Source: Verrucomicrobiia bacterium
Lineage (GTDB): Bacteria > Verrucomicrobiota > Verrucomicrobiia > Verrucomicrobiales > DEV007
Reading direction: 5' to 3'
Assembly: GCA_020439945.1 (NCBI GenBank)
Contig: JAGRPB010000031.1
Coordinates: 1 to 39,155, forward strand
DNA length: 39,155 bases
Numbering within the stretch: the stretch's first letter is position 1; each line of letters starts with the position of its first letter. The notes beneath the pieces were generated by a model. That model saw nothing but the letters and a program-made list of their open reading frames with translations. It did no database searches and was not told where the DNA came from. Shown here piece after piece: positions 17,606-26,467 of this stretch. A program made the translations under genes and the position numbers.

Positions 17606-17926
17606 TTACCGCCCCAGCGTCCCGCGCGGCACCCAACCGCGCTCCAGCGTGTCCATCTGCACGTAGGAAAAGCCGCGGCGATTTCCCAGCAGACGCAGCG
17701 GCGTGTTGCGAGGCAGCGTCGCGTTCGGCATCACCCAGAGGTCTTCCGCCTTGGGAGGAAACTGGATCCAGAACGGCGTGACCACCGGCTTCGTATGACG
17801 GTTCGGTTCCCAGGCCGTCTTGCTGGTGGCAGGATCGGTCGCACAACCCGGGAGAAGTATGAGACTGACCATCGCCGCTGTCAGGCTGGTCACGATCCGG
17901 GCGCGGAAGAGAGCATTCATGGGCAA
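17606..17926 (-). CDS. Small lipoprotein with SH3-like C-terminus
   Basis: This 106-residue protein has a lipoprotein signal (lipobox L-P-G-C, cysteine near residue 28). A short domain follows with the pattern LWVMPNATLPRNTPLRLLGNRRGFSYVQMDTLERGWVPRG, which looks like a bacterial SH3 (cell-wall or peptide-binding) domain. The role is unknown; attachment to the envelope is inferred from the lipobox. Confidence 0.65.
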   Translation of the reverse strand: MPMNALFRARIVTSLTAAMVSLILLPGCATDPATSKTAWEPNRHTKPVVTPFWIQFPPKAEDLWVMPNATLPRNTPLRLLGNRRGFSYVQMDTLERGWVPRGTLGR

Positions 17927-18115
17927 GGGAGAGGGAGGCGGGGTTTGATCGTGCCAACTTCCGCCATGTCACCATCCCGCCGCAAGCCATTTCCACCTTG
18001 CGCATCGGGGGTTCGTTCCCCATGGTGCCCGCTCCCCGCCGATGGCGGTTGTCGCCGGACTTTTCCGCGCGAACCCAGTCCTCCACCACGAAACGCCAGC
18101 ACCCGCACCTGAACC

Positions 18116-18904
18116 ATGCTCCAGGGAAAGAAAATCGCCGTCGTCATGCCCGGCTACTTCGCCGAGAAGACGCTCGAGAAAACCGTCAACGAGATCCCGA
18201 AAGACCTCGTCGACGCCATCATCCTGAGTGACGATTGCTCGAAGGACGACACCGTCGCCGTCGCCAAAAAGATTGGCATCGAGGTGCATGTGAACAATCC
18301 GAACCTCGGCTATGGAGGCAATGTGAAGCAGTGTCTCCAGTACGGACTCGATTCCGGAGCGGACATCATCGTCCTGCTGCATCCCGACTACCAGTATTCG
18401 CCAAAGCTGATCCCCGCGATGGCCGGCATGCTGCTGCTCGACTGCACCTACGACCTCGTCCTCGCCTCCCGCACTTCCGGCCGCGGCGCCCTCAGCGGAG
18501 GCATGCCGGTCTGGAAATACCTGGCGAACTGGTTCATCACCAACTACATGGATTTCTGCCTCGGCCGCCGTCACACCGAGTATCACACCGGCTATCGTGC
18601 CTACTCACGGAGGCTCCTGGAATCGATCGATTTCCACGGGCTGAGCGACGATTTCATCTTCGACAACAACCTGCTCGTCGCCGCCGTCGATCATGGCTAC
18701 GGCACCTGTGAAATCACCTGCCCTACTCGCTACGAGGAGGACAGCAGCTCCATCAGTTTCAAGAAAGCGCTGAAATACGGCATCCTCTGCATGGTCATCG
18801 CCACGAAGCAGTTTTTCCGTCGCTGGGAGCGCAAGCTGAGTGGTGAAGAACCGCGCCTTTTGCAACAGCAGCGAGAGGAAGAGGCGAGGAAAGCCGAGAG
18901 CTAA
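18116..18904 (+). CDS. Family 2 glycosyltransferase
   Basis: GT-A fold enzyme that transfers a sugar from a nucleotide donor to a lipid or glycan acceptor at the inner face of the membrane. The 262-residue product opens with the GT2 strand IAVVMPGYFAEKTLEKTVNEI, then IILSDDCSKDDTVAVAKKIG. The acidic site appears as LLHPDYQYSPKLIP (HPD rather than a plain DxD), a form found in dolichol-phosphate mannosyltransferase-like GT2 enzymes. The later part has an ED-like region SDDFIFDNNLLVAA and a charged tail. It sits with a polymerase, sulfotransferase and chain-length gene, so a surface polysaccharide role is inferred. Its stop overlaps the polymerase stop by 3 bp. Confidence 0.88.
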   Translation: MLQGKKIAVVMPGYFAEKTLEKTVNEIPKDLVDAIILSDDCSKDDTVAVAKKIGIEVHVNNPNLGYGGNVKQCLQYGLDSGADIIVLLHPDYQYSPKLIPAMAGMLLLDCTYDLVLASRTSGRGALSGGMPVWKYLANWFITNYMDFCLGRRHTEYHTGYRAYSRRLLESIDFHGLSDDFIFDNNLLVAAVDHGYGTCEITCPTRYEEDSSSISFKKALKYGILCMVIATKQFFRRWERKLSGEEPRLLQQQREEEARKAES

Positions 18905-20352
18905 TCGGCGGCTCGGATCGTGTGGCTCTCCCCCGCCGATCGAGTCTTAACGAGGAGAATCAGCCCCGCCATCACAGCCGTCTGCAGCGCGGCGCGGAAC
19001 AGGCCCGAGCCGAGGCTGCTGCCAATGGCCTCGAAGCCGAGTGTCATGGGACCGGCGACGAAGAGCGCGGTCCGCAGCAGATCGTCGCGGGAGAAAAAAC
19101 GCGCCTGAAGCCAACGCATCAGCATTCCCAGGCCGAAGGAGCCGACCGCGATGCCGGGCCAGCCGAAATTCCAATCCAGCTCCGCCACCATTCCAGGCGG
19201 AACGCCGGCGACGCGTTGGCCATAGACGGCTCGACCGATCTCGGGACCGGGCGGAATCACCGGTTTGTCCGGCCAGAGGCTGCGGGGAATCGGGGCCAGC
19301 GCCCAGCGCGCGATGGTTTTTCCATACTGAAACGGCAACTCCTCCGGCACTGCGTTCAGGATGTGCGCGGTTTTCGGCAATTCGATCTGGTTGCGATTGA
19401 TGACGGCGGCTTCAAAGATCCGGGCAAAGGTCGGCGCCGCCAGTGCCTCGCGATCGGCGTTCGGATTGGAGGGCCGCAGCGCGGTCATCACCCACACTCC
19501 GATCAGCGCCACGGCGATGGCGGCAGACAGGACAGCCAGCCGAGTTCGCGGGCGGGAATGAATCGCGATCATGGCGGCGGAAGACACCAGGTTCAGAGCC
19601 ACCGTCGTCCGCAGGCTCGCGTAAAACGGCACCAGGCAGGCCACACCGAGCAGCGCCACCGCGAGCGCTCCCAGCAGGACGCGATTTCTCGGAGCCGTCG
19701 CGGGCGACATTACCGGCACCAACGCCAGCAGGTGTCCAAACATCGCCAGTGAAGCCACAAAACGCAGTCCGCCATGACTTTCGTAGCCGGCTCCCACCAG
19801 ATCGAGATCGGGAATGACGGCCCGTTTTGCCGACCACTCACCCGACGCCAAACCTCCGTTGCGTTGGATGAACCAAACCGTCGCCACCGACGAGATCGCC
19901 AGCAGCAACAGCGCGACCGCCACCAACCTCCCGCCGTCGCAATCCCACTTCCTGGCATTCTTCCTCTGAAAGGGAATCGCCATCCATCCAAGCGTCAGCA
20001 TCGCCAAGCCCAGCAGCAGCCACCCCGCCGCTGGAAAGAAAAAGGCCGGTTCATGCCCCAGGAAAAACAGCGCATCCAGGCGCGATTCATCCGGAAATCC
20101 GAAGCTGAGACAAGCGCCGCGCAGCGTCACGCCCAGCACCACGGTTAGCGCCGCAAACGACCACATCGAGAAAAGCGGGTATTCGCGATCCCGCGCCACC
20201 GGCAGCAGCACGATCGCCAACGCCCACAGACCGGTCGCGAGAAAGAGGAAACGATCCGCCACCCCTAACGTCGCAACTGAGGCTGCCATCGCCCCCAGAG
20301 CGGCGAGCCACAGCATCGCGGTGGCCGGACGATTGGGCAGAAAGGGGTTCAT
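18901..20352 (-). CDS. O-antigen/oligosaccharide repeat-unit polymerase-like membrane protein
   Basis: Wzy-type polymerases join lipid-linked repeat units at the periplasmic face. The 483-residue product has about 12 hydrophobic segments and a long periplasmic loop at roughly 310-400. In that loop lies the pattern FQYGKTIARWALAPIPRSLW, then PDKPVIPPGPEIGRAVYG, typical of oligosaccharide repeat unit polymerases. The gene is flanked by a GT2 and a sulfotransferase. The open frame reaches 20388, but the 12 extra residues are encoded by the inverted repeat at 20361-20430, so ATG 20352 is preferred. Family membership rests on motif and topology. Confidence 0.75.
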   Translation of the reverse strand: MNPFLPNRPATAMLWLAALGAMAASVATLGVADRFLFLATGLWALAIVLLPVARDREYPLFSMWSFAALTVVLGVTLRGACLSFGFPDESRLDALFFLGHEPAFFFPAAGWLLLGLAMLTLGWMAIPFQRKNARKWDCDGGRLVAVALLLLAISSVATVWFIQRNGGLASGEWSAKRAVIPDLDLVGAGYESHGGLRFVASLAMFGHLLALVPVMSPATAPRNRVLLGALAVALLGVACLVPFYASLRTTVALNLVSSAAMIAIHSRPRTRLAVLSAAIAVALIGVWVMTALRPSNPNADREALAAPTFARIFEAAVINRNQIELPKTAHILNAVPEELPFQYGKTIARWALAPIPRSLWPDKPVIPPGPEIGRAVYGQRVAGVPPGMVAELDWNFGWPGIAVGSFGLGMLMRWLQARFFSRDDLLRTALFVAGPMTLGFEAIGSSLGSGLFRAALQTAVMAGLILLVKTRSAGESHTIRAAD

Positions 20353-20360
20353 GTCGGAAA

Positions 20361-20430
20361 AGTAGGACGGGTCTCCAGGCCCGTTCAATGCCAGACCTGC
20401 ACCGGAACGGGCCTGGAGACCCGTTCTACT
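20361..20430. repeat. REPIN-like inverted repeat, family C
   Basis: 26-bp arms (20361-20386 and 20405-20430) with one wobble mismatch. Core GGGTCTCCAGGCCCG faces its complement across an 18-nt centre. It fills the gap between the sulfotransferase and polymerase genes and encodes a spurious N-terminal extension of the latter. Confidence 0.9.
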
Positions 20431-20452
20431 AACCCGTTGTGTCGAACCCTCC

Positions 20453-21349
20453 TCATGCTTCGGACTCGTCCAAGTTCCACAGCGGTTCCTTCACGCCGAT
20501 CATCTCAGCGAGCGCTTCCACTTCCGGCCGGAACGTTTCGACCAAACGACGGCGCGTTTCCTCCGATGGCGGCGCCGAGCGCGGCGGCGGTTTCGGCAAC
20601 AGTCGCTCCCGGATGCGGTCACGCCTTTCCAGCGACAACCACGGCCGAATGAGTCGCCGATAGATCACGTTTCCCATCACCTTTCGCCAGAACGGCGTCG
20701 CCACGGGCCGCGAATCCCCGGCATTGTACACCGCGTCTGTCCGTACGGCGTTGCTGTCGAACACTTCCCAGCCCAGATGGTAGGACAGCAGACGCAACGT
20801 GCCGATCCGGTCAGCGACATAGTCCTCGAAACGGATCACGCGAATGGCCTTCATCCCGAATGCCTCGACCCAGGGCTTCAGCCGCGACGCGTAACAGCCC
20901 GCTTCCACCAACTCCGGAAAATCCCGCAGGCTCGCTTCGAGATCCGCCGTCATTCGGCCGGGATTGGCGGCACCGTGCTGACTGCTGAGGAAGTGGTGGT
21001 GACTCCGCAGCCGCGCGACTGGTTCCCTTACCAGATAGACGATCCGCGGCACGGTGCGGTCGCGATAGAGTTTCGCGGCCGCTGTCGCCGCCTGGCGGTC
21101 GCTGCCCGCCTTGGTGTAGTCCGGGCAGACCTCGCCGACCAGCGCACCCGGCGGCACGCGACGAAACAGCTTCGAAAACGTCCGGCGCGGATCGTAGGAA
21201 AGCAGCGCGTTGCTTTCCTTGTCCGGAAGATACACGCCCGGCTGGGAACGAAGATCGTGATAGAGCGTCGTCGTGCCCGCCTTCATCGCCCCGATGACGA
21301 GAAAGTCCGGCAGCGGAGTGCGTGGAGACGGCGTGGAATCGGAAGACAC
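20453..21349 (-). CDS. PAPS-dependent sulfotransferase
   Basis: Transfers sulfate from PAPS, probably to a polysaccharide given the neighbours. The 5'-phosphosulfate loop is DFLVIGAMKAGTTTLYHDL (Lys at about residue 23) and the 3'-phosphate site is IVYLVREPVARLRSHHHF. A C-terminal YNAGDSRPVATPF matches sulfotransferase 1 family proteins. The open frame reaches 21412 from a TTG. GTG 21349 (298 residues) places the loop about 20 residues in, as in relatives, and leaves 65 bp for the promoter region shared with the divergent gene at 21415. The choice between TTG and GTG is not certain. Confidence 0.88.
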   Translation of the reverse strand: MSSDSTPSPRTPLPDFLVIGAMKAGTTTLYHDLRSQPGVYLPDKESNALLSYDPRRTFSKLFRRVPPGALVGEVCPDYTKAGSDRQAATAAAKLYRDRTVPRIVYLVREPVARLRSHHHFLSSQHGAANPGRMTADLEASLRDFPELVEAGCYASRLKPWVEAFGMKAIRVIRFEDYVADRIGTLRLLSYHLGWEVFDSNAVRTDAVYNAGDSRPVATPFWRKVMGNVIYRRLIRPWLSLERRDRIRERLLPKPPPRSAPPSEETRRRLVETFRPEVEALAEMIGVKEPLWNLDESEA

Positions 21350-21414
21350 GGGACAGCATAGGAAATCCGCCCCGGCTTGCAACGGCGGGACGTGACGCGT
21401 AGCCTTCCGCAACG

Positions 21415-22314
21415 ATGAGCCAGGACCCCACCGCTGCGACTGATTCCTGCTGCGCTCTGCCGGATCTCTGCCGGCTGGCGATGGCGCGCCTTCGACTCAT
21501 CCTCCTGACTGCCATCGCCTTCGCGGCGGTCGCGGTCATCGTCACTACCGTGCGCGGTCCCGAATACGCCGCCTCCGCGTATCTCGAAGTGGACGATCTC
21601 GCCGAGGTGCCGACGATCGAAGAAAAATTGCGCTTTCCCTCGCTCTACCTTGAGGCATCCGGCAACGACGCCGAGGCCGCCCGCGACTTGAGGCAGCGAA
21701 CCCGGGTCAAAGCCGCACGCGGCAGCCGACTCATCGCGGTGACCGTCACCCACGTCGATCCCGCCGCCGCTGCTCGCGAAGCCGATGCGATGGCGGGCGT
21801 GTTCCTCGAACCGGCGGCGATCCGCGAAGGCGCGACTCCTGAGATCGATCCCGCGATCCTGCCCGATCCCGATGCCGCCGATTCTCCCGAATCCCTCTCC
21901 GAAGCCTGGCGCACGCAATCGGCCGAATTCGAGAAGCTCGCCGCCCGCTACGATCACGACGCCGATCATCCGGCGGTGAAAGGCGCTAGCGAACGCCTCG
22001 AAAAACTCCGCAGCCGCATCGCCGGTCAGGTGGAGGAATGGCGACGGCGGCTGGGGTCTGAACCAGCCAACCCCGAACTGGAGATCGACGAACAACTCAA
22101 CGCGCTGCTGCTGCGCATTTCCCGCATCCGGGAAGGCGGAGAAACACCTTCGGCAGCCCCTTCTCGCGACCGGGTGCGGCTCGCCGAATCCGCCACCGTC
22201 CCTCTCCGCCCCACCGGGCCGCCTTCCGCGTTTCTCTGGCTCGGCGCGTTGGCTCTGGGTGCCTTCACCGGGTTCCTGGCGGCGTTGTCGGGGTGCTGTT
22301 CCCCAAGGCATTAG
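21415..22314 (+). CDS. Wzz-like chain-length determinant (polysaccharide co-polymerase)
   Basis: Polysaccharide co-polymerases set chain length or assist export. The 299-residue protein has a membrane segment at about 25-45 followed by GPEYAASAYLEVDD, the usual Wzz entry. A periplasmic helical region rich in Glu, Arg and Ala comes next. The exit has VRLAESATVPLRPTGPPSAF and a second membrane segment at about 270-290. This two-segment plan with the Pro-rich motif before the second helix is typical. There is no C-terminal kinase domain. The stop codon (22312-22314) runs into a REPIN that begins at its last base. Confidence 0.78.
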   Translation: MSQDPTAATDSCCALPDLCRLAMARLRLILLTAIAFAAVAVIVTTVRGPEYAASAYLEVDDLAEVPTIEEKLRFPSLYLEASGNDAEAARDLRQRTRVKAARGSRLIAVTVTHVDPAAAAREADAMAGVFLEPAAIREGATPEIDPAILPDPDAADSPESLSEAWRTQSAEFEKLAARYDHDADHPAVKGASERLEKLRSRIAGQVEEWRRRLGSEPANPELEIDEQLNALLLRISRIREGGETPSAAPSRDRVRLAESATVPLRPTGPPSAFLWLGALALGAFTGFLAALSGCCSPRH

Positions 22315-22385
22315 GCAGCCGGAGCGGCTGCCCTACAACCAATCGCTCCGACGTGAATAATTGTAGGGCAAGCGCCCCGCTTGCC
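22314..22385. repeat. REPIN-like inverted repeat, family D
   Basis: Two hairpins, GGCAGCC-GGAGC-GGCTGCC (22314-22332) and GGCAAGC-GCCCC-GCTTGCC (22367-22385), are joined by a longer pairing GCCCTACAA with TTGTAGGGC (22330-22338 and 22361-22369). This is the REPIN layout of two REPs in opposite orientation, immediately downstream of the Wzz-like gene. Confidence 0.85.
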
Positions 22386-22613
22386 AGTTGTGTTCGGGAC
22401 CGAAGTGAAGAGACGAAAAGGATTTCGCTCTCCCTCAAAATACCGCGAAACTTTCGAAGCCTTTGGCTGGTTTTTCCGTCCAACCATTCGGAGGGGATTG
22501 GCGTATTCTGACGCGGTTTCACCTCCTCTGATCGCGTATTTGAAGTGACTCTGCTTTGCCCTTTGTATTCGGGCAGGGCATCGGTTCGCCGATCCGCCCG
22601 CTTCCTCCCTGAC
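22386..22613 (+). other. Upstream region of the first cytochrome module
   Basis: 228 bp between the REPIN and ATG 22614. It is less GC-rich around 22430-22550. No ORF of substance and no convincing promoter hexamers were found; nothing further is visible. Confidence 0.4.
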
Positions 22614-25004
22614 ATGAAACGAATTTTCCATCGCCCGGCGTGGGTCGCCGGGATGACGCTCGCGCTCGCCCCGACATTGCCGGTGACGGCGGCGGATGAC
22701 TATGTCTCGCCCCCGGAACCGGTGATGGCGTTTCTGGATCGGCATTGCCTGGAATGTCACGACGACTCGGTGGCGAAGGCGGATCTGAACCTGCTCGATC
22801 TCCCCTTTCATCCGGAAGACCCGGCCAATTTCAAACTCTGGGAACGGGCGCTGGATCGGGTGCGCGCCGGCGAAATGCCGCCAAAGGACGAGCCGCGTCC
22901 GGAAGACAAGGCGCGCGAAAAGTTTCTCGCCGATCTCACCCAACCGCTCTTCGACGTGGATCGCGCGGACATCGAGAAAAACGGCCGCGTTCTCAGTCGC
23001 CGACTGACCCGGGTGGAATACGAATACAGTGTCCACGACCTGCTCGGAATCGACATTCCGCTGGCGGAACTGTTGCCGGAGGACCGCGAATCGCACGGTT
23101 TCGAGACGGTGGCCGACGGACAGCAGCTCTCCCACCACCAGCTCGCGCGCTATCTCGACGTGGCCGACCTGGCGCTGGACGAAGCCTTCAGCCGCGCCAT
23201 CGACGGCGATCACAGCTACGACGTTACCATCGCGCCGGAGGAGTTGATCAAGAATCGCGGCGGCAACTATCGCGGTCCCGACCTGCGCGACGGGAAGAGC
23301 ATCAGTTGGCCGATCGGCTTGCAGTTTTTCGGCCGCATGCGTCCCACGAAGGTGCCGGAGAGCGGCTGGTACCGGGTGACGCTGAAACAGGTCGAGGCGA
23401 TCAATCCGGGTTCCGACGGAGCCGTCTGGGGCACCCTGCGCTCGGGCGAATGCGAATCGAACGCGCCCCTGCTCTTCCTGCTCGGGCTGGTCGAAGCGAC
23501 CAAAGAGCCGCGCGATCTCGTCTATGAAGCGTGGATCCAGGGAGGTCATCAGTTGGAACTGCGCCCCAACGACGGCGAACTGAAAAAGGCGCCGACGGGT
23601 GCCAAGGGCGGCAACGTGTCGTTCAAGGATCGTGATCTCGCGTCGCAAGGATTTTCCGGCATCGCCAATCGTGGGATTCGCATTGAGCGCATCTACCCGA
23701 ATGCGAATCGCGCCGCGGTGAAACGCAATCTCTTCGGCGACGATGAGCTGGAAACGTGGAAGGACAAACCGGCCGCCGGACTCGACAAGATGGTCGCGCG
23801 TTTTGCCCGTCGAGCCTTTCGCCGACCCGTGACGCCGGAACAGTTGGCGCCGTATCGCGAGATCGGCCACGCGGAGCTGAAGGCGGGCGCGTCGCTGGTC
23901 GATGCCCTGCGCTCCAGCTATCGCGCGGTCCTCTGTTCGCCGCGTTTCCTGACTTTCGTGGAAAAACCGGGCCAGCTGGACGACTACGCCATCGCTTCGC
24001 GTCTCAGCTACGCGCTCTGGATCAGCTTGCCGGATTGGAAGCTGACGAAAGCCGCTGCGGAAGGCAAGCTGCATGAACCCAAGGTGCTAAGCGAGCAGAT
24101 CGACCGCCTGTTGGCCGATCCGAAATCGGCGCGTTTCATCGACAGCTTCACCGATCAGTGGCTGAAGATGAAGGAGATCGATTTCACCGGGCCCGATCCG
24201 CGCCAGTTCAAGACCTTCGACTCCGTCCTGCAGGAATCGCTGCTGCGCGAGACGCGTGCCTACGTCACCGAAATGGTGAAAAAGGATCTCTCGGTGGCGA
24301 GCCTGGTCGATTCCGATTTCTCTTTTCTCAATGGTCGGCTGGCGCGCCATTACCAATTGGACGAATTGCCGCTGAAACCGGGAGCGGGCCTCCAGAAAGT
24401 TTCGTTCGCGCCGGACGAGAAAAAGATTCGCGGCGGACTGGTCACCCAGGGCGCGGTGCTGAAAGTGACAGCCGATGGCACGCACACCTCGCCGGTGATT
24501 CGCGGGAAGTTCATCAACGAACGCATCCTCGGCGTCGAGATTCCCCCCCCGCCGCCGGGCGTGCCCGCAATCGAGCCCGACATCCGCGGCGCCACTTCCA
24601 TCCGCGATCAGTTGGAAAAACACCGGAACAACGAAACCTGCGCCTCGTGTCACCAGACCATCGATCCGCCGGGTTTTGCCCTGGAGAATTTCGATCCCAT
24701 CGGCGGATGGCGCACCAAGTATGGCATCGGGAACAAGGGCGCGGCGGTGAACCCGTCCGGCCTGACGCCCGACGGCGCGGAGTTCGCCGGACTTCGCCAA
24801 TGGAAAGCGATCTACCGCGATCGCAAGCCGCAACTCGCCGAAGGATTCGCCAGCCAGTTCCTCACCTACGCAACCGGCGCCGCGCCGCGATTCAGTGATG
24901 CGGCCGCCCTTGAAGCCATCGTGAAGGAAACCGAGGGTACCAAATACGGAGTGAAATCCCTGATTCGGGCCGCCATCACCAGCCCCATCTTTCTCACCAA
25001 GTAA
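22614..25004 (+). CDS. Exported diheme DUF1592/DUF1588 cytochrome c-like protein (module 1)
   Basis: This 796-residue protein has a signal peptide (1-27, ending VTAAD) and a first heme site C45-LE-C48-H in a cytochrome c domain (DRHCLECHDDS). Domain order then is DUF1587 (RRLTRVEYEYSVHDLLGIDI), a carbohydrate-binding-like middle (about 230-400) and DUF1595 (ARFARRAFRRPVTPEQL). DUF1592 (IASRLSYALWISLPDWKL), DUF1588 with a second heme site C676-AS-C679-H followed by IDPPGFALENFDPIGGWR, and a C-terminal DUF1585 complete it. Common in Planctomycetota and Verrucomicrobiota and usually paired with DUF1552, as here 52 bp downstream. Function is unproven; periplasmic electron transfer tied to substrate oxidation is often assumed. 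ATG 22614 is chosen over 22545 because it starts a signal peptide. Confidence 0.92.
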   Translation: MKRIFHRPAWVAGMTLALAPTLPVTAADDYVSPPEPVMAFLDRHCLECHDDSVAKADLNLLDLPFHPEDPANFKLWERALDRVRAGEMPPKDEPRPEDKAREKFLADLTQPLFDVDRADIEKNGRVLSRRLTRVEYEYSVHDLLGIDIPLAELLPEDRESHGFETVADGQQLSHHQLARYLDVADLALDEAFSRAIDGDHSYDVTIAPEELIKNRGGNYRGPDLRDGKSISWPIGLQFFGRMRPTKVPESGWYRVTLKQVEAINPGSDGAVWGTLRSGECESNAPLLFLLGLVEATKEPRDLVYEAWIQGGHQLELRPNDGELKKAPTGAKGGNVSFKDRDLASQGFSGIANRGIRIERIYPNANRAAVKRNLFGDDELETWKDKPAAGLDKMVARFARRAFRRPVTPEQLAPYREIGHAELKAGASLVDALRSSYRAVLCSPRFLTFVEKPGQLDDYAIASRLSYALWISLPDWKLTKAAAEGKLHEPKVLSEQIDRLLADPKSARFIDSFTDQWLKMKEIDFTGPDPRQFKTFDSVLQESLLRETRAYVTEMVKKDLSVASLVDSDFSFLNGRLARHYQLDELPLKPGAGLQKVSFAPDEKKIRGGLVTQGAVLKVTADGTHTSPVIRGKFINERILGVEIPPPPPGVPAIEPDIRGATSIRDQLEKHRNNETCASCHQTIDPPGFALENFDPIGGWRTKYGIGNKGAAVNPSGLTPDGAEFAGLRQWKAIYRDRKPQLAEGFASQFLTYATGAAPRFSDAAALEAIVKETEGTKYGVKSLIRAAITSPIFLTK

Positions 25005-25056
25005 ATCCGGTTGCCGGCCGGAATCCGGCACGAAACTTTCTCCCAACGTCATCGCC

Positions 25057-26322
25057 ATGAAAAACGTGAACTTCAATTTCGGGCGCCACCTTTCTCGCCG
25101 CACCCTGCTGAAAGGCGCGGGCATCTCGCTCGGTCTGCCGCTGCTCGATGCCATGACACCGGCTTTCGCCAAGGTGCCGGAAGCCACCACGGCCAAGCGT
25201 TTCGTCGGCATGAGCCTGTCGCTGGGTTTGCACAATCCGAACCTGGTGCCCACCACGGGCGGGCGGAACTACGAGCCTTCGCGTTACCTGAAATCGCTGC
25301 AGGACATCCGCGATGAGTTCACCATCATTTCCGGCTCCTCGCACCCCGGCGTCAGCGGTGGCCACTCTGCCGAGGGCAGCATCTTCTCGGCCTGCCCGAG
25401 CATGCGCGGCGCGGCGACGCGCAACACGATTTCCGTCGATCAGTTGATGGCCAAGCATCTCGGGCACGAGACGCGTTTCCCGTCCCTGGTACTGAACACC
25501 AACAGCCAGACCAGCCCGTCCTACACCGAAAACGGCGCCATGATTCCGGCGGACAACAACGCGATCAAACTGTTCGCCAAGTTGTTCGTCGATGACAGCC
25601 CCGCCGAGCAGGACCGCCAGGCTGAGCTGATTCGTCAGGGTCGCAGCGTGGTCGATGTGGTCGGGGCGGAAGCCAAGGCGCTCGAGCGCGAGGTCGGCGC
25701 CGCCGACCGCGAAAAGCTCGACAACTGGTTCACCAGCGTCCGCGAACTCGAGCAGCGGCTCGTCGCCAACGAAGAGTGGACCCACCGGCCCAAGCCAAAA
25801 GTCTCCCTCGAGAAACCCACCAGGATCCCCCGCGACAACGAGGTCGCGGTCGAAAAGATCTACCTCGACATCGTCCACATGGCGCTGGCCACGGACTCGA
25901 CGCGCTTTGTCACGCTGCACGTGACTGGCAACGGCGTGAACGGCATCGAAGGCGTCGATGAGAGCTACCACGGGCTCAGCCACCACGGCATGGACGAGGA
26001 AAAGCTGCGCCAGCTCGGCATCGTCGAACAGGGCGTGATCAATCAGTGGGGAGATTTCATTCGCAAGCTGAAGGGCGACCAGATGCTCGACGAGACCATG
26101 GTCATCCTGACGTCGAACCTGGGCAACGCCTCCGCGCACGACAACAAGAACATGCCGGTGCTCTTCGCCGGCGGCGGTTTCGACCACGGCCAGCACCTCG
26201 CTTTCGATCAGAAAAACAATTACCCGCTGCCGAACCTGTATCTCAGCGCCCTGCATCGCCTCGGTCTTCAGAACGAGTCCTTCGCCACCAGCACCGGCGA
26301 GATGGACGGCCTGAAAGTCTGA
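25057..26322 (+). CDS. Tat-exported DUF1552 protein (module 1)
   Basis: A 421-residue partner of the upstream cytochrome. A Tat signal is clear: SRRTLLKGAGISLGLPLLDAM within residues 13-33. The body has the DUF1552 motifs: SGSSHPGVSGGHSAEGS, TISVDQLMAKHLG, FTSVRELEQRLVANEEW and TSNLGNASAHDNKNMPVLFAGGGF. The fold is related to alkaline phosphatase/sulfatase-like DUF1501 proteins, but no activity is known. It lies in a clear operon with DUF1592. Confidence 0.92.
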   Translation: MKNVNFNFGRHLSRRTLLKGAGISLGLPLLDAMTPAFAKVPEATTAKRFVGMSLSLGLHNPNLVPTTGGRNYEPSRYLKSLQDIRDEFTIISGSSHPGVSGGHSAEGSIFSACPSMRGAATRNTISVDQLMAKHLGHETRFPSLVLNTNSQTSPSYTENGAMIPADNNAIKLFAKLFVDDSPAEQDRQAELIRQGRSVVDVVGAEAKALEREVGAADREKLDNWFTSVRELEQRLVANEEWTHRPKPKVSLEKPTRIPRDNEVAVEKIYLDIVHMALATDSTRFVTLHVTGNGVNGIEGVDESYHGLSHHGMDEEKLRQLGIVEQGVINQWGDFIRKLKGDQMLDETMVILTSNLGNASAHDNKNMPVLFAGGGFDHGQHLAFDQKNNYPLPNLYLSALHRLGLQNESFATSTGEMDGLKV

Positions 26323-26333
26323 GGAGCTGAGGG

Positions 26334-26393
26334 GAGCGCGACGATCCCTCGTCGCTCGAATTGATGGGGAGTGAGCCTGAATGCCCACTCTCC
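26334..26393. repeat. Two adjacent REP-like hairpins between the modules
   Basis: GAGCGCGACGATCCCTCGTCG (start 26334, stem with one bulge, to 26357) and GGGGAGTGAGCCTGAATGCC (start 26366, GAGTG pairing with CACTC, to 26393). They have different sequences and lie 11 bp after the DUF1552 stop. No T-run follows, so they look like REPs rather than terminators. Confidence 0.6.
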
Positions 26394-26467
26394 AGGAGGT
26401 GCGGTTCCGGGTTGTCACCGGGCGGAAAATCAGGGACGATTTCGCCGCTCACTTTTGCCCCCTCTCG

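Noticed and set aside
21350..21412. TTG start and 21 extra residues for the sulfotransferase
   Set aside because: It would leave 2 bp between divergent genes and places the PAPS loop too far from the N-terminus; GTG 21349 fits better, although this is not proven.
22311..24074. 587-codon minus-strand frame under the first cytochrome gene
   Set aside because: Antisense shadow; the opposite strand has clear signal peptide, heme sites and DUF domains.
24994..26418. 474-codon minus-strand frame under the first DUF1552 gene
   Set aside because: Antisense shadow; the sense strand carries the Tat signal and DUF1552 motifs.
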